Notes: generated from the sequence alone by a model not told the origin. Counted from the first letter of the stretch, positions 1-8,968 are shown. The stretch: DNA of 64,000 bases from Arthrobacter citreus (GCF_038405225.1 NZ_CP151657.1:3224001-3288000); one strand, 5' to 3'. Translations and numbers: made by a program.

Positions 1-1
1 C

Positions 2-241
2 CTGCTGCTCTCGGTGCACCGGGCCACCCCCACCACCGTGCTGCTGGTCACGCACGACGTGGACGAGGCCCTCCAGCTGGCGGACCGCATCATCATTCTC
101 GGCAAAGAGCCCGGGAAACACGGAGCCACCATCACTGACGTCATCACCGTCCCCGGCGCCCGGCCCCGCGACCGTTCCTCGGCCGAGCTGGCCCGAATGC
201 GCGGCGAGCTCCTGGCCCGCCTCGGCGTCGACCGCCACTAA
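2..241 (+). CDS. ABC transporter ATP-binding protein, C-terminal fragment (SsuB/TauB type)
   Basis: Only the last 79 codons are in the window; the gene enters from the left edge. The visible part holds the H-loop (VTHDVDEA, near the fragment's residue 20) followed by the typical LADRIIIL strand of nitrate/sulfonate/taurine-type ATPases. It would energise import by the lipoprotein and permease encoded just downstream, acting on the cytoplasmic face of the membrane. Assignment to the SsuB branch rests mainly on those neighbours. Walker A, the signature motif and Walker B lie outside the window, so their integrity cannot be judged. Confidence 0.85.
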   Translation: MLLSVHRATPTTVLLVTHDVDEALQLADRIIILGKEPGKHGATITDVITVPGARPRDRSSAELARMRGELLARLGVDRH

Positions 242-369
242 CAGCGGCACCGCCGGCTTCCCGGCAGCTCTTTCCCAACAGCGCCTCCGGTTGCGTTCCC
301 TTGACGCTTCCCCACCCCTTCCGTGCCGTTTGCCGCACGGCCCCTCTCCTCCACCAGAAAGAAATCCCC

Positions 370-1422
370 ATGAACAGCCGTTCCTTCACCACCTCGGTTC
401 CCTCCCCGCTCAAGGCCCTCGCCGCAGCTGCGGCCGCCGCCTCCCTGCTGCTGACCGGCTGCGTGGCCGGCGAGGACAGTGAATCCGCCGCGAACGCCGG
501 CGCCGCCGACGGCGGAACCCTCACCCTGGACTTCGCGACCTACAACCCGCTCAGCCTGATCATCAAGGACCAGGGCTGGCTGGAGGAGACCCTCGCCGAG
601 GACGGCGTCACCGTGGAATGGGTGCAGTCGGCCGGTTCCAACAAGGCGAACGAAAACCTGCGGTCCGGCGCCGTGGACATCGGGTCAACGGCCGGGTCCG
701 CAGCCCTGCTCAACCGTGCCAACGGCTCCCCGATCAAGGCCATCGACGTCTTCTCCCAGCCGGAGTGGTCCGCGCTGGTGGTTGGCGCGGATTCGGAGAT
801 CACCTCCGTGGCGGACCTCAAGGGCAAGTCCGTGGCAGCCACGAAGGGCACGGACCCCTACTTCTTCCTGGTGCAGGCACTGGATGAGGCCGGGCTGAGC
901 CTCTCGGACGTCACCGTGGAGCAGCTGCAACACGCTGACGGGCGGACGGCACTGGAAAACGGGTCCGTGGACGCGTGGGCCGGCCTGGATCCGATCATGG
1001 CCGGCGCGGAACAAAGCGGAGCCAAGCTGATCTACCGGAATTTGGACTTCAACACCTACGGCATCCTGGCCGCCAACGAGGACTTCCTTGAAGCGGATCC
1101 CGAGCAGGCCCAGGCCGTGGTCAACGCCTACGAGAAGGCCCGGGCCTGGGCCGCGGAAAACCCGGACGAAACCGCGCGGATCCTGGCCGACGTCGCCGGC
1201 CTGGACCCGGCCGTGGCGCAGACCGTGGTGCTCGAACGCAGCAACCTCGACGTGGACCCGGCCCCGGGCGATGCGCAGCGCAGCGTACTGGAGAAGATCG
1301 GGCCCACGCTCGTGGAAACCGGAGACGTCGCGGATCAGGCCAAGATCGACACCGCCCTGGAGAGCCTGTTTGACGACTCCTTCGTCCGCAGCGCCGCACC
1401 GGATGCGGTCAAGGAGTCCTGA
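370..1422 (+). CDS. ABC transporter substrate-binding lipoprotein, aliphatic sulfonate type
   Basis: A 350-residue extracytoplasmic binding protein for the adjacent importer. The N-terminus is a lipoprotein signal with a hydrophobic Ala/Leu core and lipobox LLTGC, so the mature protein should be lipid-anchored on the outer face of the membrane. The body matches the SsuA/NitT-TauT fold: an early strand near residue 55, the GSTAGSAALL loop, and a hinge segment GKSVAATKGTDPYFFL. An in-frame ATG exists upstream at 301, but the signal peptide fits the start at 370. Its stop overlaps the permease start (TGATG). The substrate, sulfonate or taurine-like, is inferred from family only. Confidence 0.88.
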   Translation: MNSRSFTTSVPSPLKALAAAAAAASLLLTGCVAGEDSESAANAGAADGGTLTLDFATYNPLSLIIKDQGWLEETLAEDGVTVEWVQSAGSNKANENLRSGAVDIGSTAGSAALLNRANGSPIKAIDVFSQPEWSALVVGADSEITSVADLKGKSVAATKGTDPYFFLVQALDEAGLSLSDVTVEQLQHADGRTALENGSVDAWAGLDPIMAGAEQSGAKLIYRNLDFNTYGILAANEDFLEADPEQAQAVVNAYEKARAWAAENPDETARILADVAGLDPAVAQTVVLERSNLDVDPAPGDAQRSVLEKIGPTLVETGDVADQAKIDTALESLFDDSFVRSAAPDAVKES

Positions 1423-2321
1423 TGCCGAATATCGGAAACCCGTACCTCTCGGGAAACAGTGTTGTTCCCACATCCCGGGCCGGCCTGGCCGCCACCGGAG
1501 CGGCAGGAACCGGGCCGGCACCCGCTCCCGGCGGGCCGCAGCGGGACGCCGCAGCAGCCGGCGCGCTGTCCCGCCGCTGGGTGCGGCTTTCGCTGGGCCT
1601 CGTGGTTCCCGCCGTCCTGCTCGCGGCCTGGCAGCTGAGCACGGCCGCCGGCGTTTTCACAGCAGTTCAGCTGCCCTCCCCCACAGCCGTTTACACCGCG
1701 GCCATCGACCTCTTGGACCGCGGCCAGCTTGGCCTGCACATTGCCATTTCCACTCAGCGGGTGCTCATCGGCTTTGCTATCGGCGCCCTGCTGGGGCTGG
1801 CACTGGGTGCCCTGCTGGGCCTGTCCCGGCTGGCGGACATCCTGTTGGGTCCGGCCATCGGCGCGCTGCGCGCCGTACCGTCCCTGGCCTGGGTGCCGCT
1901 GCTGATCCTGTGGCTGAAGATTGGCGAGGACTCAAAAATCACTTTGATCGCCATCGGCGCGTTCTTTCCGGTGTTCACCACCGTGTCCCTGGCCCTGCGC
2001 CACGTGGACCGGAACCTGGTCGAAGCCGCCCGCGCCTTTGGCCTCAACGGGCTGAAGCTGCTCAGGACGGTGCAGCTGCCCGCCGTCGTCCCGGCTGTCT
2101 TCTCCGGCCTGCGGCTGGCGCTGGCCCAGGCTTGGCTGTTCCTGGTTGCCGCTGAACTTATTGCCTCGTCCATGGGCCTGGGCTTCCTGTTGATCGATTC
2201 GCAGAACAACGGACGCACCGACCGCCTGCTGCTGGCCATCGTGCTGCTGGCCGTCATCGGCAAACTGACCGATGCCATCCTCGGCGTGGCCGAAAAATGG
2301 GCGGTGGCAAAATGGGCCTGA
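1422..2321 (+). CDS. ABC transporter permease, SsuC/TauC type
   Basis: A 299-residue inner-membrane permease of the BPD_transp_1 family. A Pro/Ala/Gly-rich cytoplasmic N-terminus of about 45 residues precedes roughly six membrane segments. The EAA loop that contacts the ATPase is visible as EAARAFGLNGLKLL, near residue 205. The start overlaps the stop of the binding protein by one base and is preceded by AAGGAG (1411-1416), so it is translationally coupled. Together with the preceding ATPase and lipoprotein it makes a complete importer. No FMNH2-dependent sulfonate monooxygenase (SsuD/TauD) follows; an acyl-CoA synthetase does. Confidence 0.9.
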   Translation: MPNIGNPYLSGNSVVPTSRAGLAATGAAGTGPAPAPGGPQRDAAAAGALSRRWVRLSLGLVVPAVLLAAWQLSTAAGVFTAVQLPSPTAVYTAAIDLLDRGQLGLHIAISTQRVLIGFAIGALLGLALGALLGLSRLADILLGPAIGALRAVPSLAWVPLLILWLKIGEDSKITLIAIGAFFPVFTTVSLALRHVDRNLVEAARAFGLNGLKLLRTVQLPAVVPAVFSGLRLALAQAWLFLVAAELIASSMGLGFLLIDSQNNGRTDRLLLAIVLLAVIGKLTDAILGVAEKWAVAKWA

Positions 2322-4309
2322 CATCCACGGTTACCGCGGACCCCATCACCGAAGCCGAGCGCATCGCGTTTTGGGAAGCCGCAGCCGGGCGGCTCCAGTG
2401 GGAGCAGCCGTGGCACACCGCGCACACGTTTACTCCCCCGCAGCGCCTCAGCGGACCGGAAATCCCCGAGGCCGACGCCGACTACAGCATCCCCGCCATT
2501 GAATGGTTCACCGGCGGCACCCTCAACGTGGCAGTGAACTGCGTGGACCGGCACGTGGCTGCCGGCCGCGGCGACAAAGTGGCACTTCACTTCGAGGGCG
2601 AACCCGGAGACCGCCGCACCGTCACCTATGCCGATCTGCAGCGGGACGTTTGCCGCGCCGCGAACGCTCTGCTGGCGCTGGGCATTGGCCGGGGTGACCG
2701 CGTGGTGATTTACCTGCCGGTGATCGTGGAAACCATTGTCATCACGCTGGCCTGCGCCCGGATTGGCGCCGTGCATTCGCTGGTGTTCGGCGGTTTCTCC
2801 GCCGAGGCGCTGAAGTTCCGGGTCGAGGACACGGGCGCCAAGCTGCTGGTCACCACCGACGGCCAGTTCCGCCGCGGCGCCGCAGTGCCGGTCAAGGACA
2901 ACGCCGACACCGCGGTGTCCGGAACCAACGCCATCGAGCACGTGCTGGTGGTCCGCCGCACCGGATCCGCGATCAGCTGGACCGAGGGCCGCGACCTCTG
3001 GTGGCACGAGACCGTGGACACCGCCGCGGACCTGCACGAACCGGAAGCCTTCGACGCGGAGACGCCGCTGTTCATCATGTACACCTCCGGCACCACCGGA
3101 AAGCCCAAGGGCCTGGTGCACACCATGGGCGGCTATCTGACGCAGGCATCCTGGAGCTACGAGTACCTCTTCGCCAACCCGGATCCGGACGCCCGCGAGC
3201 GCGATGTGCACTGGTGCACCGCGGATCTGGCCTGGGTCACCGCCCACACCTACGAGATCTACGGCCCGCTGTCCAACGGCGCCACCCAGGTCATCTTCGA
3301 GGGCACGCCGAACACTCCGCATCCGGGCCGGCACTTCGAAATCATCGAGCGGTACAAGGTCACCAGCTACTACACCGCGCCCACCCTGGTCCGGTCCCTG
3401 ATGGGCTGGTTCCCGGACGGTGTTCCGTCCGGCCATGACCTCTCCTCCATCCGGCTGCTGGGCACCGTGGGCGAAGCGGTCAACCCCGAGGCCTGGCGCT
3501 GGCTGCGTGAACAGCTGGGCCGCGGGGAGGTGCCGGTGATCGACACCTGGTGGCAGTCCGAAACCGGCGCCACCATCCTGTCCCCGCGTCCCACCGACGC
3601 GGAGTTCAAGCCCGGCTGCGCATCCCGCGCCCTGCCGGGAGTGAGCACCCGGATCGTGGACATTGACGGGAACCCGGTGCCCCCGAACACGCAGGGCTTC
3701 ATAGTGGTGGATCAAACCGGCCCGGCCATGGCCCGCGGGGTCTGGGGTGACCCGCAGCGTTACCTGTCCTCCTACTGGCGGCAGTATGCGCGGCAGGGCT
3801 GGTTCCTGGCCGGCGACGGCGCGAAATACGACGACGACGGCCACATCTGGATTCTTGGCCGCACCGACGACGTGCTCAACGTCTCCGGGCACCGGTTGTC
3901 CACCATTGAGATTGAGTCAGCCCTCGTCTCGCATCCCTGGGTCACCGAAGCGGGTGTGTGCCCGGTGCCGGATCCTAAAACGGGGCACGCCATCACGGCG
4001 TTTGTGGTCCTGTCCCCGGCAGCGGCTGCCGCACTGCCTGAGGCAGGGCCGGAGGATCCTGCGTTCACCCGGCGGGTCGCTGTTGAGCTGCGCGCCCACA
4101 TCTCCCGGGAGATCGGGCCCATCGCCAAGCCGGCCGCCGTCGTCGTCGTTCCCGATGTGCCCAAGACCCGCTCCGGGAAAATCATGCGCCGGCTCCTGAC
4201 CCAGCTGTTCGAGGGCACGGCACTGGGCGATACAACGAGCCTGCAGAATGAACCCTGCATCCCGGACATCGCCCGGATTTGTGCCGCCCGGAACGGAGCC
4301 GATCAGTGA
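2312..4309 (+). CDS. acsA: AMP-forming acetyl-CoA synthetase (acetate-CoA ligase)
   Basis: Activates acetate to acetyl-CoA through an acetyl-adenylate, in the cytoplasm. The adenylation core carries the P-loop-like signature YTSGTTGKPKG and the DTWWQSETG motif, whose Trp normally limits the pocket to acetate. The C-terminal lid has the NVSGHRLST hinge and the TRSGKIMRR motif with the catalytic lysine that is acetylated in homologues. Length, about 665 residues, is normal. Two starts are possible, 2297 and 2312; 2312 is preferred because GGTGG precedes it. It overlaps the permease gene, so it is probably co-transcribed with the sulfonate-type transporter. That context leaves open activation of an imported carboxylate such as sulfoacetate. 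Confidence 0.9.
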   Translation: MGLTSTVTADPITEAERIAFWEAAAGRLQWEQPWHTAHTFTPPQRLSGPEIPEADADYSIPAIEWFTGGTLNVAVNCVDRHVAAGRGDKVALHFEGEPGDRRTVTYADLQRDVCRAANALLALGIGRGDRVVIYLPVIVETIVITLACARIGAVHSLVFGGFSAEALKFRVEDTGAKLLVTTDGQFRRGAAVPVKDNADTAVSGTNAIEHVLVVRRTGSAISWTEGRDLWWHETVDTAADLHEPEAFDAETPLFIMYTSGTTGKPKGLVHTMGGYLTQASWSYEYLFANPDPDARERDVHWCTADLAWVTAHTYEIYGPLSNGATQVIFEGTPNTPHPGRHFEIIERYKVTSYYTAPTLVRSLMGWFPDGVPSGHDLSSIRLLGTVGEAVNPEAWRWLREQLGRGEVPVIDTWWQSETGATILSPRPTDAEFKPGCASRALPGVSTRIVDIDGNPVPPNTQGFIVVDQTGPAMARGVWGDPQRYLSSYWRQYARQGWFLAGDGAKYDDDGHIWILGRTDDVLNVSGHRLSTIEIESALVSHPWVTEAGVCPVPDPKTGHAITAFVVLSPAAAAALPEAGPEDPAFTRRVAVELRAHISREIGPIAKPAAVVVVPDVPKTRSGKIMRRLLTQLFEGTALGDTTSLQNEPCIPDIARICAARNGADQ

Positions 4310-4563
4310 ACGCGGGCCAGCGTCACCCGGTCCATCACCACAACCCCGCCCATCAGGCTGTGGACCCGCATGAACTCCGTCGGCGAGACCTCCAGGTAGG
4401 TGGCGTCCGCCTTTGCGGGCAGCAGTTCAGCGTGCATCCCGTCCAAGAGCTCCTGGAAGAGCTGGTTGGCTTCCACCTGCGGCAGCGGATCAGTGGCAGT
4501 GATCTTATGCGTGGCGGCGGCCAGCCTGTAGCCGGTTTCAATGACAACGACGTATTCATCCAT
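4303..4563 (-). CDS. small conserved hypothetical protein
   Basis: An 86-residue soluble protein starting MDEYVVVIETGYRLA. It alternates beta-like and helical segments (KITATDPLPQ, then LFQELLDGMHAEL) and has no signal peptide or membrane segment. I do not recognise a named family. The ATG at 4563 is favoured over an upstream in-frame extension because the extension is Arg-rich and frame-like. It is convergent with acsA, and the two 3' ends overlap by seven bases. The reading frame on the opposite strand here looks like a shadow. It could be a small metabolic accessory protein, but nothing in the sequence says which. Confidence 0.6.
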   Translation of the reverse strand: MDEYVVVIETGYRLAAATHKITATDPLPQVEANQLFQELLDGMHAELLPAKADATYLEVSPTEFMRVHSLMGGVVVMDRVTLARVH

Positions 4564-4717
4564 CGCGGTGGTGCCCTTCGTCGGTCCGTCCGGCGTCGTC
4601 CGCCGCTGCCAGTCCGCTGTGTATGCAGCCCTGCTGAACATTCTTCGTCCGCCACGCCCAACTTGCAACGATCAACGAGCCGCTTTGCCGCGGCCACCAG
4701 GAAGGAGCACTCATTCC

Positions 4718-6067
4718 ATGAGTGAGCGCCAATTCGGCTTCCGGACCCGTGCCCTGCACGCCGGAGGCACCCCCGATGCCACGCACGGTGCACGGGCCGT
4801 GCCCATCTACCAGACCACGTCCTTTGTCTTCAAGGACACCGACGACGCCGCCAACCTCTTCTCGCTGCAGAAGTACGGCAATATCTACTCCCGAATCGGC
4901 AACCCCACCGTGGCTGCCTTCGAGGAACGCATCGCCTCCCTCGAGGGCGGAATCGGAGCGGTGGCGACGGCGTCGGGCATGTCCGCGGAATTCGTCACCT
5001 TCGCCGCGCTCTGCGGCGCCGGCGACCACATTGTCGCCGCCGCGCAGCTCTACGGCGGCACGGTCACGCAGCTGGACGTGACGCTGCGCCGCTTCGGCAT
5101 CGACACCACCTTTGTCCCCGGCACCGACCCTGCCGACTACGCCGCCGCGATCCGGGAAAACACCAAGGCCGTGTATGCCGAGGTCGTGGCCAACCCCAGC
5201 GGCGAGGTCACCGACATCGCCGCCCTCGCCAAGGTGGCGCACGACGCCGGTGTGCCGCTGATCCTGGACGCCACCCTGAGCACTCCCTATCTGGTCCGGC
5301 CGTTTGAGCACGGCGCGGATATTGTGATCCACTCAGCCACCAAGTTCCTCGGCGGCCACGGCACCACCCTGGGCGGAGTGGTGGTGGAATCCGGCAAGTT
5401 CAACTGGGGCAACGGCAAGTTCCCGGCCATGACCGAGCCGGTGGCCAGCTACGGCAACATCTCCTGGTGGGGAAACTTTGGCGAATACGGGTTCCTCACC
5501 AAGCTGCGCTCCGAACAGCTGCGCGACATTGGGCCCACGCTCAGCGCAACCTCGGCATTTGCCCTGCTGCAGGGGGTGGAAACCCTTCCGCAGCGCCTGG
5601 ATGAACACCTCAAAAACGCGCAGGCCGTGGCCGAATGGCTCGAGGCCGATGAGCGGGTGTCCTGGGTCAGCTACGCGGGACTGCCGTCCCACCCGCACTT
5701 TGACCGGGCCCGGAAATACCTGCCCAAGGGGCCGGGATCGGTGTTCAGCTTCGGGGTCCGCGGCGGCCGGGAAGCCGGCAAGACCTTCATTGAGGCACTG
5801 CAGCTGGCCTCGCATTTGGCCAACGTGGGCGATTCCCGGACGCTGGTCATCCATCCAGGCTCCACCACGCATGGACAGCTGTCCTCGGAGCAGCTGTCCG
5901 CCGCCGGCGTTGCCGAGGACCTGGTCCGGATTTCCGTGGGTTTGGAGGACCTCGAGGACATCCTCTGGGACCTGGACCAGGCGCTGGACGCGGCAGTAAC
6001 CGCCGAAGACAGCGCCCCTGCCCTACCTGCTGTTCCGACCTTTGAGGAGCCCGCCCGTGTCAGCTGA
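4718..6067 (+). CDS. metY: O-acetylhomoserine aminocarboxypropyltransferase (sulfhydrylase)
   Basis: A 449-residue PLP enzyme of the Cys/Met metabolism family. It makes homocysteine from O-acetylhomoserine and sulfide for methionine synthesis. Visible features are the N-terminal [12 protein letters not shown] and IYQTTSFVF segments typical of MetY, and the [10 protein letters not shown] motif whose lysine forms the PLP Schiff base. The start at 4718 has a strong AGGAAGGAG Shine-Dalgarno (4699-4707). An in-frame extension back to 4541 lacks family similarity. The stop overlaps the CoA-binding gene. It lies near a sulfonate importer, which fits sulfur assimilation, although the two are separate transcription units. 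Confidence 0.93.
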   Translation: MSERQFGFRTRALHAGGTPDATHGARAVPIYQTTSFVFKDTDDAANLFSLQKYGNIYSRIGNPTVAAFEERIASLEGGIGAVATASGMSAEFVTFAALCGAGDHIVAAAQLYGGTVTQLDVTLRRFGIDTTFVPGTDPADYAAAIRENTKAVYAEVVANPSGEVTDIAALAKVAHDAGVPLILDATLSTPYLVRPFEHGADIVIHSATKFLGGHGTTLGGVVVESGKFNWGNGKFPAMTEPVASYGNISWWGNFGEYGFLTKLRSEQLRDIGPTLSATSAFALLQGVETLPQRLDEHLKNAQAVAEWLEADERVSWVSYAGLPSHPHFDRARKYLPKGPGSVFSFGVRGGREAGKTFIEALQLASHLANVGDSRTLVIHPGSTTHGQLSSEQLSAAGVAEDLVRISVGLEDLEDILWDLDQALDAAVTAEDSAPALPAVPTFEEPARVS

Positions 6068-6563
6068 AACAACAACCGAAGTGCGGACCTGGGACGGCCC
6101 CAGCGCACCGGAACGGCTGGCGCTGCTCCGCCGGGCCAAATCCATTGCCATTGTTGGCGCTTCGGACAAACCGTCCCGCGCGTCGTACTTCGTGGCAACC
6201 TACTTGCTCTCGTCCTCGCCGTACACCGTCTATTTCGTGAACCCGGTGGCCAAGGAAATCCTGGGCCGCCCCGTTTACGCCTCGCTGGCGGACCTGCCGG
6301 AAGTGCCGGACATCGTGGACGTGTTCCGCCGCCATGATGACCTGCCGACAGTGCTGGAGGAATCCATCGCCGTGGGCGCGAAAACACTGTGGCTGCAGCT
6401 CGGTTCCTGGCACGAGGAGGTGGCCCGGGCCGCCGAGAATGCCGGCATGGACGTGGTGATGGACCGCTGCGTGAAGATTGAGCACGCCCGGTTCCACGGC
6501 GGGTTGAACCTGGCCGGCTTCAACACCGGCGTCATTTCCTCCAAGCGGCAGCTCACCGCTTAG
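6057..6563 (+). CDS. CoA-binding domain protein
   Basis: A 168-residue protein of the CoA-binding (YccU-like) family, a single Rossmann domain. Visible are the nucleotide-binding glycine turn VGASDKPSR near residue 36, the NPVAKEILGRPVYASLADLPE segment and the repeated GAKTLWLQ/MDVVMDRC strands. The GTG at 6057 is chosen because GAGGAG lies 7 nt upstream; it overlaps the end of metY by 11 bases, implying co-translation. Members bind CoA, but their reaction is generally unknown. A link to methionine synthesis is context only. Confidence 0.82.
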   Translation: MSAETTTEVRTWDGPSAPERLALLRRAKSIAIVGASDKPSRASYFVATYLLSSSPYTVYFVNPVAKEILGRPVYASLADLPEVPDIVDVFRRHDDLPTVLEESIAVGAKTLWLQLGSWHEEVARAAENAGMDVVMDRCVKIEHARFHGGLNLAGFNTGVISSKRQLTA

Positions 6564-6570
6564 GGGATGG

Positions 6571-7425
6571 TTATTGGTTCCGGGAATGGCCCTGGCCGGG
6601 TCCGGGGCCGGGGCCGGGGCCGGGGCCGGACTTGCCCGCACCGGGGCCGGGGCCAGACTTGCCCGCACCGGGGCCGGCGTCGCTGCGAGCCTGCCGGTCT
6701 CCGGGGCGGCCGGGGCCTCCACCGGCATTGTCCGGGCCCGGCCGAGCCGTAATCGTGTGGCTTCCGCTCTTGCCTTTTTCTTGCGCACCCTGGTCTGGAA
6801 CGCCGGGTTCGGGTTCGGCCCCAGGCACGGGGAGCGGAGCTCGGACCGGGGGCTGGTCCACAACGTCAGCGGGGACTTCGCCATCAGGGGACTCCTCACC
6901 CGCCACCGGCATGGCAGCGGCGGGCGGCGCCGGGTTCGCTGCGGCGCCCTCCAGTTCAGCCGCAAGCTCGGTTTCAGGCACAGCTGCAGCCTCATTGGCC
7001 ATCGCGGGAGTCTCCTCCTCGGCGGGGGGAGCTCCGGCGGACATCGGTTCGACGGATGGTTCGCCGGCCGGGGGCTCCGGCTCCCCGCTGTCACCCAGCA
7101 CCTGCCCCATGACGTCGGCGCAGAAAGATTCGGTGGCAAGACGCAGGTCATTATTCGCCGCCACTCCGGTGGTGCCAGCCGCCATGGCTCCCGCCAGCGC
7201 AAAACTCAGGATCAGGCCGCGGTGCCGCTGGGATCGCCGCCGGGGCTGGGCCGGTGGTTCGGCCAGCATGGCGGCAAGTTTGCCCGTCGGTGCCGGGGCG
7301 GGGAGTGCGCGAAAGGAACGGAGCTGGCGCAGCCCTTCAAGGAGCTCGGGGCTTTCCGCGGTCCCGGATTCGATCAGAAGGCGCCGAATACTGCCGTCAT
7401 CATCCGTTTCAGGCGATTTGTTCAT
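6571..7425 (-). CDS. membrane protein paired with ECF sigma factor (anti-sigma-like) with Gly/Pro/Lys-Ser repeat tail
   Basis: A 284-residue protein whose start lies inside the 3' end of the sigma factor gene, with GGAGGAG just upstream, so the pair is translationally coupled. A cytoplasmic N-terminus of about 65 residues (helical, with an ESPELLEGLRQLRSFRALP segment) is followed by one membrane helix (residues about 69-92). A long extracytoplasmic Pro/Ala/Glu-rich region ends in tandem GPGAGKS repeats. The layout is that of an anti-sigma factor, but the zinc-binding H-x3-C-x2-C motif is absent and only one Cys is present. The anti-sigma role is therefore inferred from gene order and topology. 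The tail may contact the cell wall. Confidence 0.6.
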   Translation of the reverse strand: MNKSPETDDDGSIRRLLIESGTAESPELLEGLRQLRSFRALPAPAPTGKLAAMLAEPPAQPRRRSQRHRGLILSFALAGAMAAGTTGVAANNDLRLATESFCADVMGQVLGDSGEPEPPAGEPSVEPMSAGAPPAEEETPAMANEAAAVPETELAAELEGAAANPAPPAAAMPVAGEESPDGEVPADVVDQPPVRAPLPVPGAEPEPGVPDQGAQEKGKSGSHTITARPGPDNAGGGPGRPGDRQARSDAGPGAGKSGPGPGAGKSGPGPGPGPGPGQGHSRNQ

Positions 7426-7975
7426 GAACTGGCTCCTCCTTTCGTTCCTGTTCCAACCGTTCCTTTAAGATCTTCAGCGCCCTGCTTTGGAGCTGCTTTA
7501 CGGCTCCAACACTGCAGCCCATGATTCGGGCTGATTCCTCAATCGATTGGTCGCCCACTACGCGCAGCAGAAGAACTTCCTGCTGCCGCGGGGTCAGGCC
7601 TTCAAGCAGCTCTGCAACTCCGGCTCCTGATTCAAGCACCGTCTCCTCGGCCGAAACGGTGGACCGGACGTCAGCGGAGGGATGGAACTGAGCCAGCACC
7701 GGTTGCCGCTCGCGCCGCCGAGCGTCATCGACCATGCGTGCGTGGGCCACGGAAAAGGCGAAGGTGCGCATGCCGGACAAGCCGCCGGTGAGGGTGTCCA
7801 GTTTCCCGAAAACAGTGAGAAAAACGTCCTGGGTTAAGCCCTCCGGGTCCTCGCAGCCTTTGCCCGTGAGGTAGGCGAGGATTGACGGAGCCAGCACATT
7901 ATAGATTTTGCGCAGCGCCCCCGGCTCTCCGGCAGCGGCGGCACGGAGGACGTCCTCCGTCAGGGTTTTCGCCAA
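7409..7975 (-). CDS. ECF-type RNA polymerase sigma factor
   Basis: A 188-residue sigma-70-family protein of extracytoplasmic-function size. Region 2 is recognisable (LTQDVFLTVFGKLDTL and the -10 contact stretch AHARMVDDARRRER), as is region 4 (LTPRQQEVLLLRVVGDQSIEESARIMGC followed by VGAVKQLQSRALK, the -35-binding helix-turn-helix). The TTG at 7975 is favoured because GAGGG lies about 12 nt upstream and the sequence before it is not sigma-like. It is followed, with a 17-base overlap, by the membrane partner that probably controls it. Its regulon is not visible. Confidence 0.88.
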   Translation of the reverse strand: MAKTLTEDVLRAAAAGEPGALRKIYNVLAPSILAYLTGKGCEDPEGLTQDVFLTVFGKLDTLTGGLSGMRTFAFSVAHARMVDDARRRERQPVLAQFHPSADVRSTVSAEETVLESGAGVAELLEGLTPRQQEVLLLRVVGDQSIEESARIMGCSVGAVKQLQSRALKILKERLEQERKEEPVHEQIA

Positions 7976-8013
7976 AATTCGGTCTTTCCCTCGCGTAAGG
8001 ATGGGCGTCCCAC

Positions 8014-8019
8014 ATACTA
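8014..8019 (-). promoter_or_regulatory. candidate -10 box of the ECF sigma gene
   Basis: TAGTAT on the minus strand, placing a transcription start near 8006 and a leader of about 30 nt before the TTG start at 7975. No good -35 match is visible at normal spacing, so the promoter may use an alternative sigma factor or an activator. Confidence 0.35.
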
Positions 8020-8051
8020 CCGTGCCAGGCACCCGCCTCGGGGCATAAAGA

Positions 8052-8100
8052 AACGGCCGCACCGGGGCTCGTTGGGGGGATAAGCCTCGGTGCGGCCGTT
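8052..8100 (-). terminator. intrinsic terminator after the nitrilase-family gene
   Basis: A perfect 13-bp inverted repeat (8052-8064 with 8088-8100, stem AACGGCCGCACCG) around a 23-nt loop. On the minus strand it is followed by TTTCTTTAT. It lies about 55 nt past the stop of the carbon-nitrogen hydrolase and just before the sigma factor promoter, so it separates the two units. Confidence 0.75.
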
Positions 8101-8155
8101 CCAAAAGAGTAATCGTATGGGAGCACCAAAAGGTTACGTTGTTGCGAAAAAAGTT

Positions 8156-8968
8156 TTAAAGCGCTGAAACAATCCGGTCGTTGGCTTCAAAACGGCGGTT
8201 TTTGAGCACCGGCAGGAACTCCCGGACGTCATCAATGCGCTTGCGGGTCACGTCGGCCGTGACCACTGCCTCGGACTCATCACTCAGGAAGGCCTGCGGC
8301 ACGCCCATCGGATCAAGGATCGCCGAGTGCCCCACGGTGTGGCGGCTGGAGGTGCCCGCCGCGGCCACCCACACCGTATTTTCGATGGCCCTGGCTTTCA
8401 GCAGGGTTTCCCAGTGCTCAATCTTGTGTTCGCCCTTGAACCAGGCGGCGGGAACCGCCAGCAGGTCAGCGCCCTTATCCGTCAGAGCCCGCGCGAGTTC
8501 GGGGAACCGGATGTCGTAACAGGTCATGAGCCCCACTTTGATGCCGCCCAGTTCCACCACCTTGACGCCGCCGTCGCCGGGCTTGATCCGGGTGGACTCC
8601 GAGTAGCTGAAGGCGTCATACAGGTGCAGTTTCCGGTAGGTGTCGGCAATCCGGCCGGTGGCCTCAATCAGCACCAGCGTGTTGAACGGCCGGTCCTCAC
8701 CGCTGGATTCATAACCGCCGGCAACAATGGCGATGCCCAGCTCGGCGGCCAGCAGCGACAGCTGCTGCACGAAGGTGGTCCAGCCGGCGTCGACCGCCGC
8801 GGCCAGCGGACCGTCAACCCTGCCAACACTGAACATTGATTCCTCGGGAAAAACGATCAGCTCGGCGCCGTCGGCCCTGGCCTTGGCAGCCAGGGTGCGC
8901 ATCACGTCAAGGTTCTCCGCAACATCGCCCGTGGGACTGAACTGGCCAACGCTCACCAACATTTCCAA
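8156..8968 (-). CDS. carbon-nitrogen hydrolase (nitrilase superfamily)
   Basis: A 270-residue cytoplasmic amidohydrolase. The full Glu-Lys-Cys triad is present: E42 in FPEES, K113 in YRKLHLYD and C150 in MTCYDIRFPE. The LHLYD and CYDIRFPELAR motifs and the length fit the Nit2/omega-amidase-like branch, which hydrolyses alpha-ketoglutaramate or similar small amides; deaminated glutathione is another known substrate in this branch. The ATG at 8968 follows GGAAGAAGG. A TAGGCT box at 8999-9004 on the minus strand is a likely -10. It is transcribed alone and ends at a strong hairpin. Confidence 0.87.
   Translation of the reverse strand: MEMLVSVGQFSPTGDVAENLDVMRTLAAKARADGAELIVFPEESMFSVGRVDGPLAAAVDAGWTTFVQQLSLLAAELGIAIVAGGYESSGEDRPFNTLVLIEATGRIADTYRKLHLYDAFSYSESTRIKPGDGGVKVVELGGIKVGLMTCYDIRFPELARALTDKGADLLAVPAAWFKGEHKIEHWETLLKARAIENTVWVAAAGTSSRHTVGHSAILDPMGVPQAFLSDESEAVVTADVTRKRIDDVREFLPVLKNRRFEANDRIVSAL

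Noticed and set aside
1754-3892. A 712-codon open frame on the minus strand
   Set aside because: It lies antisense to the permease and acetyl-CoA synthetase genes, has no family similarity and shows the His/Gly/Ala/Val-rich composition typical of shadow frames in high-GC DNA.
4564-4717. Possible SAM riboswitch before metY
   Set aside because: Actinobacterial metY genes can carry SAM-II/IV-type riboswitches, but I could not find the conserved core in these 154 nt. A covariance-model search would settle it.
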